DNA of 47,247 nucleotides from Treponema sp. (lineage in GTDB: Bacteria > Spirochaetota > Spirochaetia > Treponematales > Treponemataceae). Each line of letters begins with the position of its first letter. Position 1 is the first letter of the stretch. The stretch spans positions 10,495 to 57,741 of the forward strand of contig PDOP01000042.1 of assembly GCA_002749205.1 (NCBI GenBank), in the 5' to 3' direction. The translations under genes and the position numbers were made by a program. A model generated the notes under the pieces. That model ran no database searches and was not told where the DNA came from. It saw only the letters and a program-made list of their open reading frames with translations. Shown here piece by piece: positions 42,412 to 47,247 of the stretch.

Positions 42412-43005
42412 TCACAATTTAATAATTTTTGAATAATTAAAAAATGATTTTTTTATTGGTGCTAAATAAATAATTTTTTTTAATTTTTCCAGACTGTTAA
42501 AATAATTAATTAGAAGTTGAGGATTTGTAAAGTAAATTTGACTAAATGATTCATCAAAAATAAACACATCCGGATTTAAAAACAGCATTCTAAGAATGGC
42601 AATTATTTGCTTTGTCCACCGGATAACATTGAGCCATTTTCACCTGCATTTGTGTAAATACCATTAGAAAATAATTTTTCAAAATATTCATCTAAACCTA
42701 TTTTTACAAGAAGCCCCTTACACATTTCTCATTTATCTTTTCATGAGAAAGAGTAATATTATATAAGATAAATTCGTTAAATAAATATATTTGCTGATTT
42801 GCTATGGCTATTTTTTTTTCTTAAATATTTTAAAGTATAATTTTGATATAAATCATCATTAATAATAATTTCACCTGTAGAAGGTATTAGATGTCCTAAA
42901 ATAAGTTTTGAAATAGTAGTTTTCCCGGAGCCATTAGCACCAAGAATTAATATTTTTCATTTGATGAAATAGAAAAATTTAAATTTAATAAAATATCTTG
43001 CTCCT
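42412..43005 (-). pseudogene. decayed ABC transporter ATPase
   Basis: In three frames of the minus strand one can read a complete ATPase domain: ILILGANGSGKTTISKLI (Walker A, near 42940-42890), then IANQQIYLFNEFILYNIT (Q-loop), then ENGSMLSGGQSK (signature, near 42620) and LNPDVFIFDES (Walker B, near 42570). At least four frameshifts, several in A runs, separate them, and stops close each frame. No membrane domain remains upstream. It resembles the ATPase half of peptide or lipid exporters. The gene is surely dead unless the sequence contains many errors. The rest of 42294-42411 is AT-rich with a hairpin-like GTGTAATTTTTC/GAAAAAAAACAC stretch. Confidence 0.85.
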
Positions 43006-43040
43006 TAATTATATCATATATCTATAATAAATAAAAAAAA

Positions 43041-43064
43041 CTTGCCGTAATAAAATACGGCAAG
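43041..43064. terminator. hairpin, probable terminator
   Basis: CTTGCCGTA (43041-43049) pairs with TACGGCAAG (43056-43064) around ATAAAA. An A run precedes it, so it would act on minus-strand transcripts as a terminator with a U run. Confidence 0.65.
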
Positions 43065-43085
43065 CTCTTAAAATAAGTTAAATGA

Positions 43086-43121
43086 GTCACTTGCAAAACT
43101 CGCCTGACTTTTGCAAGTGAC
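43086..43121. terminator. hairpin downstream of the small membrane protein gene
   Basis: GTCACTTGCAAAA (43086-43098) pairs perfectly with TTTTGCAAGTGAC (43109-43121), 18 bp beyond the stop of the gene at 43140. Together with the hairpin at 43041-43064 it forms a tandem terminator for that gene. Confidence 0.65.
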
Positions 43122-43139
43122 TTAAATCCCCAAAAAAAA

Positions 43140-43544
43140 TTAATCAACTTTTTTTTGAACAACAATCAAAGCGCCTAAAACCAACAATTGTCTGGACAAA
43201 GTGTACAAGAAGCTCAAGAACGCCGCTCCACCTGTAAACGCACCTTGTATTGAAGCTATAACTGTTATCACGATTTGAATAATCCATAAAATCATAAATA
43301 CCAAAAGGATTATATCCGTAAGCGGAATGCCCCGAGTAAACAATTGTAAAATCAAAGAAATTCCGGCAATTAATGCGGCAATTGAAATGACAATAATTGC
43401 TATTCTTTCCATACTGCCTGTCAACATACTTGTAATTGCAGGAAAAAGAGTTTCGCCTCCGCCCCACAGGCCCCAAATACCCAAGACAAATAAAAGAAAT
43501 GAAAGTGCAACTTGCAACACTATTCTACCTGTACTGTGTTTCAT
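43140..43544 (-). CDS. small four-helix membrane protein, function unknown
   Basis: The 134-residue protein has four hydrophobic segments at about 10-27, 46-64, 72-96 and 105-128, with few charges and no motif that I recognise. A glycine-rich loop (GIWGLWGGGETLF) lies between helices 1 and 2. GGAGG precedes the ATG, and a TTGACT-N17-TAAAAT promoter and two downstream hairpins make it a single-gene transcript. A second open frame overlaps most of it (43144-43476) but lacks a ribosome-binding site and has an odd composition, so I take this frame. Confidence 0.75.
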   Translation of the reverse strand: MKHSTGRIVLQVALSFLLFVLGIWGLWGGGETLFPAITSMLTGSMERIAIIVISIAALIAGISLILQLFTRGIPLTDIILLVFMILWIIQIVITVIASIQGAFTGGAAFLSFLYTLSRQLLVLGALIVVQKKVD

Positions 43545-43568
43545 TTTATACCTCCTAAAATATAAAAC

Positions 43569-43597
43569 ATTTTAGTAAAAATACAGAATAAAGTCAA
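43569..43597 (-). promoter_or_regulatory. promoter of the small membrane protein gene
   Basis: On the minus strand, TTGACT (43597-43592), a 17-bp spacer and TAAAAT (43574-43569), followed by GGAGG before ATG 43544. Confidence 0.7.
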
Positions 43598-43657
43598 TCA
43601 TAAAGTATATCACAATTTGTAACTGTTGCGTGATTTTAAAATTGCAAGGGTTCAGCC

Positions 43658-43850
43658 GAAAAAGGGATAGTAGCGGAATTTTAATGTCGATTTAAAACAG
43701 CAATTGTAGTGGTTGGAGTGTAACGGAAAACACTACTCATGTAACAAGCAAAGACATTAAAATTAGAGCGGATAGCCCGTTTTTTGCATTGCGTTAATCA
43801 CAACATTTAATCCTTGTGTTTTCAAATTCGCAATGCAAAAATTTTCCCGA
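43658..43850 (-). repeat. intergenic repeat family B, copy 2 (inverted); no gene in 43598-43888
   Basis: Inverted relative to copy 1 at 38264-38456. On the minus strand it contains TTTTTGCATTGCGAA, GAAAACACAAG, ATTAACGCAAT, ACGGGCTATCCGCTCTAATT, GTGTTTTCCGTTACACTCCA and AAAATTCCGCT-ACTATCCC. Spacer segments between these blocks differ from copy 1. Confidence 0.75.
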
Positions 43851-43888
43851 AAAATTTTAATTCATTATTTTAATTTTTATTTATTGTC

Positions 43889-43917
43889 TTGATTTATAAT
43901 AAAAAATATGTTATATT
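43889..43917 (+). promoter_or_regulatory. promoter of the DtxR-like gene, predicted to give a leaderless mRNA
   Basis: TTGATT (43889-43894), a 17-bp spacer and TATATT (43912-43917). Six nt (TAAACT) separate the -10 box from ATG 43924. No ribosome-binding site exists. Confidence 0.65.
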
Positions 43918-43923
43918 TAAACT

Positions 43924-44301
43924 ATGGGTATCAGAACAACAATGTCGCAAGAAGACTATTTAGAAACGATTTTGGACTTGTCAAGCAAGTCTCCTGAGGT
44001 TAAATCTGTCGATGTAGCTCGCATTCGCTCCGTATCAAGGGCAAGTGTTAATAAGGCACTCTCAGGTTTGGTTGAAGCAGGTTTTGTGGAGCATGAGCCT
44101 TACAGCAAAATCACATTAACAAAAAAAGGCAAAAAGATTGCAAAAGAAATTCGGGAAAGACACGATCTTTTGGCAAAATTTTTGGTTGATGTTTTGAAGG
44201 TCGACCCCAAAATCGCTGACGATGAGGCTTGCAGAATGGAGCATGTTATAAGCGTTGATACAACGAAAAAACTTTATAACTACCTAAAGTCCATCAAATA
44301 G
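43924..44301 (+). CDS. DtxR/MntR/TroR-family metal-dependent regulator
   Basis: The 125-residue repressor has an N-terminal winged helix-turn-helix (EDYLETILDLS, then VDVARIRSVSRASVNKAL) and a dimerisation domain with metal ligands. By alignment to the family these are Asp11, Glu14, His80, Glu101, Cys103, Glu106 and His107 (EACRMEHVIS). The Cys at 103 is DtxR/IdeR-like, the short length without an SH3-like domain is MntR-like. It probably senses manganese or iron. No transporter operon adjoins it. The gene stands alone, with a near-consensus promoter and a predicted leaderless message. Confidence 0.88.
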   Translation: MGIRTTMSQEDYLETILDLSSKSPEVKSVDVARIRSVSRASVNKALSGLVEAGFVEHEPYSKITLTKKGKKIAKEIRERHDLLAKFLVDVLKVDPKIADDEACRMEHVISVDTTKKLYNYLKSIK

Positions 44302-44422
44302 TTTTGCAATTTAGATAAAAAAAAGGCGAAACCTGTAATCAGTTTTTAAAAGTAGCTTGCCTCAAATTAAAAAAATTCTCTCAGTACTTTACTAATTCTC
44401 ATATTTGTATTATAGTCTAATT

Positions 44423-45721
44423 ATGAATACACACGCAAAAGACTTAATGGAGTACATTGATGCTTCCCCTACTATGTTTCACGCTATTAAAAACTTGGCT
44501 GAAATATTGATTAAAAACGGTTTTACCGCATTGGCAGCTTCAGATAAATTTGAATTAAAAGCCGGCGGCAAATATTTTTTAACAAATAACAATAGTTCCT
44601 TAATTGCATGGCAAAACGGAACTTCAGTAAAAAACGGTTTTAGAATAATAGGCAGTCATAGCGACAGTCCTACTTTTAAAATAAAGCCCCATCCGGAAAT
44701 ACTTGAAAGAGGGCATTACATTAAACTGAATACAGAGGTATACGGAGGTGCTATACTGTCAACATGGTTTGACAGACCGCTTTCAATTGCAGGAAGAGTG
44801 GTACTGAAATCAGATAATTTGATACAACCGGAACAAAAACTTGTAGACTTTAAAAAACCGATGCTTATTATTCCAAATTTGGCGATACACATGAATCGTG
44901 AAATAAATGATGGATATAAGTACAACAAGCAAAAAGATACTCTACCGTTAATTGCACTACCTGCAAGCGAAACAGAAAATTTTAAGCCGAAAAACTTTTT
45001 ATTAAACCTATTGGCAGACAGGCTAAAAGTTTCTGCCGAAGAAATACTTGACTTTGACTTGTATCTGTATGATTGTCAAAAATCAAGTTTTGTCGGAGCA
45101 AATGAAGAATTCTTTTCGGCAAGCAGAATCGACAACCTCGGCATGGCGTTTCCGTCAATTCAGGCATTGATAAAAGCCAAACCTGCCGACTTCACACAGG
45201 TTGCCTGTGTTTTCGATAACGAAGAGGTAGGCTCTTCAACTGCACCGGGTGCGGGAAGTCCTTTCTTAAGCGACACGCTAAAACGAATAGCCTGCTGTGA
45301 AAACCATGAAAGCGGTTTTGAATTGTTTCAACAGTCATTGGCAAAGTCGTTTTTAATTTCAGCTGACCAAGCACACGCACTGCACCCAAATTACGCTGAA
45401 AAAAATGACATTACAAACTTCCCTATGATGAACAAAGGGCCTGCAATTAAAAATGCGGCATCAATGAGTTACACAAGTGATTCGGTTTCATCCGGGGTGT
45501 TCCGCTCTGTTTGCGAAAAAGCAGGGGTTCCATGTCAGGTTTTTGTAAACCGCTCGGATATGCGTGGAGGCTCTACAATCGGGCCCATAACAATGACGAA
45601 CTTAAACATAAAGAGTGTAGATGTAGGAAACCCCATTTTGTCAATGCACTCGGTGAAAGAGCTCGGTGGTGTAAAAGATCAAGAATACATCACAAAAGCC
45701 TTTATAGAATTTTTTAAATAG
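44423..45721 (+). CDS. M18 family aminopeptidase
   Basis: This cytoplasmic, two-metal aminopeptidase probably removes acidic or other N-terminal residues from peptides. The 432 residues have the expected ligands in order: His in IIGSHSDSPTFKIKP near 85, Asp in SRIDNLGMAF near 237, Glu-Glu in FDNEEVGSSTAPGAG near 270, Asp in RSDMRGGSTIG near 380 and His in SMHSVKELGG near 412. Family enzymes form large tetrahedral dodecamers. ATG 44423 is chosen over one 6 codons upstream because TATTAT (44408-44413) lies between the two. No ribosome-binding site is present, so the message may be almost leaderless. The next gene follows after 9 bp. Confidence 0.92.
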   Translation: MNTHAKDLMEYIDASPTMFHAIKNLAEILIKNGFTALAASDKFELKAGGKYFLTNNNSSLIAWQNGTSVKNGFRIIGSHSDSPTFKIKPHPEILERGHYIKLNTEVYGGAILSTWFDRPLSIAGRVVLKSDNLIQPEQKLVDFKKPMLIIPNLAIHMNREINDGYKYNKQKDTLPLIALPASETENFKPKNFLLNLLADRLKVSAEEILDFDLYLYDCQKSSFVGANEEFFSASRIDNLGMAFPSIQALIKAKPADFTQVACVFDNEEVGSSTAPGAGSPFLSDTLKRIACCENHESGFELFQQSLAKSFLISADQAHALHPNYAEKNDITNFPMMNKGPAIKNAASMSYTSDSVSSGVFRSVCEKAGVPCQVFVNRSDMRGGSTIGPITMTNLNIKSVDVGNPILSMHSVKELGGVKDQEYITKAFIEFFK

Positions 45722-45730
45722 AAGGCTTTT

Positions 45731-46384
45731 TTGATAACTTTTATTATATTGTTTATTCCGATACTCTTGTGGTTGCTTTTCATAATCTGTAGGCAAAAAA
45801 TACCGGTCAATCCAAAACTGTATTTTTCGATTTTGGTATTTTCGTTGCTTGCAGTTTTTGCCGCAGTTGTATCGGAAACAATCCTAATTTCAGTTATCGA
45901 AAAAATACCGACAGAAAACTACGCCATATCAGGTTCAATAATACCCGCCGTAATAGAAGAGATTTTCAAAATAACATTTTTTTATATTTCGATTCTTACA
46001 GCAAATTACTTAACAACACAGCAAACCAAACAAACAGACACCGAATACAAACTAAAAATCTTTGCCGTACTGTTCGCCTTATTTTTTGCAACCTTTGAAA
46101 ACATTGCATACGCCATCAACGACCCCGAGCAAATCATAATTCGCTGTATGACTGCAACTGTGTTTCATGCCGGAGTGGCCGTCTTTTATGCAGATGCAAT
46201 ACGCAAAAAAAACAAACGGATTACAATTGTCGCTTCTTTGATTTTATTGCACATAACCTACAACCTTACAAGATTAAACACCCTACTATTTTTCACCGTT
46301 CATTTAAGCATACTGTTCTTCTGTATTTTACATATTATAAAACTTATAAAAAAACCGCCCTGCTTAAAAGAAGACGGCTCTTAA
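45731..46384 (+). CDS. PrsW-like membrane protease
   Basis: The 217-residue integral membrane protein has seven or eight hydrophobic segments and the four PrsW motifs: Glu-Glu in AVIEEIFKI near 75, FATFENIAYA near 118, TVFHAGVAVFYA near 140 and ILLHITYNLTRL near 175. PrsW (glutamic-type, CAAX-protease-like) cleaves an anti-sigma factor in Bacillus; the target here is unknown. The start is TTG 45731, with AAGG 5 nt upstream just after the aminopeptidase stop, so translation is probably coupled. It converges on the RRM gene with only 3 bp between stops. Confidence 0.78.
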   Translation: MITFIILFIPILLWLLFIICRQKIPVNPKLYFSILVFSLLAVFAAVVSETILISVIEKIPTENYAISGSIIPAVIEEIFKITFFYISILTANYLTTQQTKQTDTEYKLKIFAVLFALFFATFENIAYAINDPEQIIIRCMTATVFHAGVAVFYADAIRKKNKRITIVASLILLHITYNLTRLNTLLFFTVHLSILFFCILHIIKLIKKPPCLKEDGS

Positions 46385-46387
46385 ACA

Positions 46388-46651
46388 TCAATAACGATCC
46401 CGCGACCTTTCCTGCGCAACATTAACACGAAGATTTCTGCCGTCAAATTCCTTTTCGTTTAACTCGGAAATTGCAGCTTCAGCCGAATCGCCTTCAGCCA
46501 TTTCTATAAAACCAAAACCCTTTGACCTTCCGGTAAACTTATCCTTAATAATCGCAACAGAAACAACCTCGCCATACTGTCCAAACAACTCGGAAAGTTG
46601 CCCCTCGGTTGTACCATAATTCAAATTTCCCACATAAATTTTATGAGACAT
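46388..46651 (-). CDS. RNA-binding protein with one RRM domain
   Basis: The 87-residue protein is a single RRM fold with RNP2 IYVGNL (residues 4-9) and RNP1 KGFGFIEM (near 44-51), followed by a short Arg-rich tail (QERSRDRY). Such small RRM proteins in cyanobacteria and spirochaetes are thought to act as RNA chaperones, some of them cold-induced. AGGTGG precedes the ATG. The region upstream may fold (AGGG-x9-CCCT in the leader), but I cannot show a thermosensor. Confidence 0.92.
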   Translation of the reverse strand: MSHKIYVGNLNYGTTEGQLSELFGQYGEVVSVAIIKDKFTGRSKGFGFIEMAEGDSAEAAISELNEKEFDGRNLRVNVAQERSRDRY

Positions 46652-47057
46652 ATTCCACCTACCTCATCGGTAATATACTGCATCCATACGGAGCAGGGCT
46701 ATGAGTCCCTATTTTTATTATGATACGACAAATATCTGATACCTAATGCAAACAACGATCACTTAGCACTCAAACTGTACAACTTTTTCAAATAAAAGTC
46801 AAGGATAATTACTTCATATAAAGAACAAAATAATGAGGGGGGGGCCTCCCCCTCGCTACAAAAAATTGCCTTATGAATGAATGGATATAAAATCGAGTCT
46901 TCTTTTTCAATCAGCCTCGATTACTTAAAAACATAAACAAGGCAATTGTTTTTCCGCTACCCCCCAAAGTAAGGGAACATGCAACATAAAACTTATTCAA
47001 TGCACTAAGCGATTTTAAAACGGGAAGTTTTATAAGAATACCTGCAGACGAATACAA
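46652..47057. other. gene-free region with a nested stem-loop and an 8-G run
   Basis: No open frame of interest. GAGGGGGGGG runs into CCTCCCCCTC at 46835-46854, a near-perfect palindrome that contains eight G in a row. Next, AAAAATTGCCTT (46861-46872) pairs with AAGGCAATTGTTTTT (46939-46953), enclosing AATCGAG/CTCGATT (about 46891-46922). This looks like a folded RNA or another repeat unit. The first 100 bp hold the RRM gene promoter region, in which I could not fix the boxes. Confidence 0.45.
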
Positions 47058-47247
47058 TTCGCATTAACCTGATTTTGATGCCCGCAGTCTATCCACGATA
47101 TTTCTTAAGACATCCCTATCGGAGGGTAATAATCACCCGTCCTGTGTAATTATTACCCTGCCAAGTTTTGGCAAAAGCCAAAACTTGCTAAATTATTTTC
47201 ACGAAACATCGTGTTTCGATTTTGTTATAATAGAAATATCTACAAGT
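47058..47247. repeat. intergenic repeat family C, copy 5, cut by the window end
   Basis: TTCGCATTAACCTGATTTTG and ATGCCCGCAGTCTATCCACG match copy 3. It also holds hairpins CAAGTTTTGGC/GCCAAAACTTG (about 47162-47190), GGGTAATAAT/ATTATTACCC (about 47125-47160) and CGAAACA/TGTTTCG (about 47202-47220). The last 12 bases, ATATCTACAAGT, again match copy 3. The right half of the palindrome is probably beyond the window. Confidence 0.55.

Noticed and set aside
43144..43476. Alternative 110-codon frame over the small membrane protein
   Set aside because: No ribosome-binding site, composition rich in Asn, Tyr and Cys, and the other frame has GGAGG, a promoter and clear membrane helices.

Overview
The window looks like chromosomal DNA of an anaerobic, amino-acid-fermenting spirochaete, most probably a Treponema of the T. 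denticola type. The evidence is the low G+C, the Rnf and Nfn electron-transfer genes, a DtxR/TroR-like regulator, a spirochaete-style lipoprotein, and a selenocysteine system. The genus is an inference; no rRNA gene is present to settle it.

Layout. 1-1914: chemotaxis receptor directly behind a run of 16 C. 2079-5306 (minus): tRNA-Sec, selA and selB in one operon. 5435-8383 (minus): alpha/beta hydrolase, U32 peptidase family protein and MTA/SAH nucleosidase. 8808-13849 (minus): sufC-B-D-S-U for Fe-S assembly. 14213-16135 (minus): ligA. 16650-18582 (plus): very AT-rich HinfI-like restriction-modification pair. 18743-19159 (plus): a selenoprotein gene, read through an in-frame UGA. 19348-26847 (plus): lipoprotein, family 1 glycosidase, methyltransferase, ettA, nitrilase-family protein, and two-subunit L-serine dehydratase. 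26880-29220 (minus): nfnA-nfnB. 29502-35494 (minus): rnfC-D-G-E-A-B-era. 35851-38190 (minus): DUF192 lipoprotein, exported protein and a double cyclic-nucleotide-domain protein. 38564-41161 (minus): leuS. 41316-42293: cation efflux protein. 42412-43005: decayed ABC ATPase. 43140-46651: membrane protein, DtxR-like regulator, M18 aminopeptidase, PrsW-like protein and RRM protein.

How the genes work together. SelA, SelB and tRNA-Sec supply selenocysteine, and a likely user lies 13.5 kb away: a peroxiredoxin-like protein of 138 residues. Its Sec32 forms a U-x-x-C motif, and a 6-bp hairpin with an A-G-U-U loop lies 19 nt after the UGA, as expected of a bacterial SECIS. Serine dehydratase, Nfn and Rnf fit a metabolism in which amino acids are fermented and ferredoxin, NADH and NADPH are balanced by electron bifurcation and an ion-pumping membrane complex. 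Suf supplies the Fe-S clusters these enzymes need.

Three further features stand out. First, promoters close to TTGACA-N17-TATAAT can be read before many genes; at rnfC, ettA and the DtxR-like gene the -10 box ends only 6 nt before the start codon, which predicts leaderless mRNAs. Second, at least three families of intergenic repeats fill most gene-free stretches; their flanks are conserved but their hairpin arms differ and still pair. Third, three enzymes lack an expected catalytic or modified residue: the hydrolase has Gly for the nucleophilic Ser, the nitrilase-family protein has Arg for Lys, and RnfG has Ser for the flavinylated Thr.
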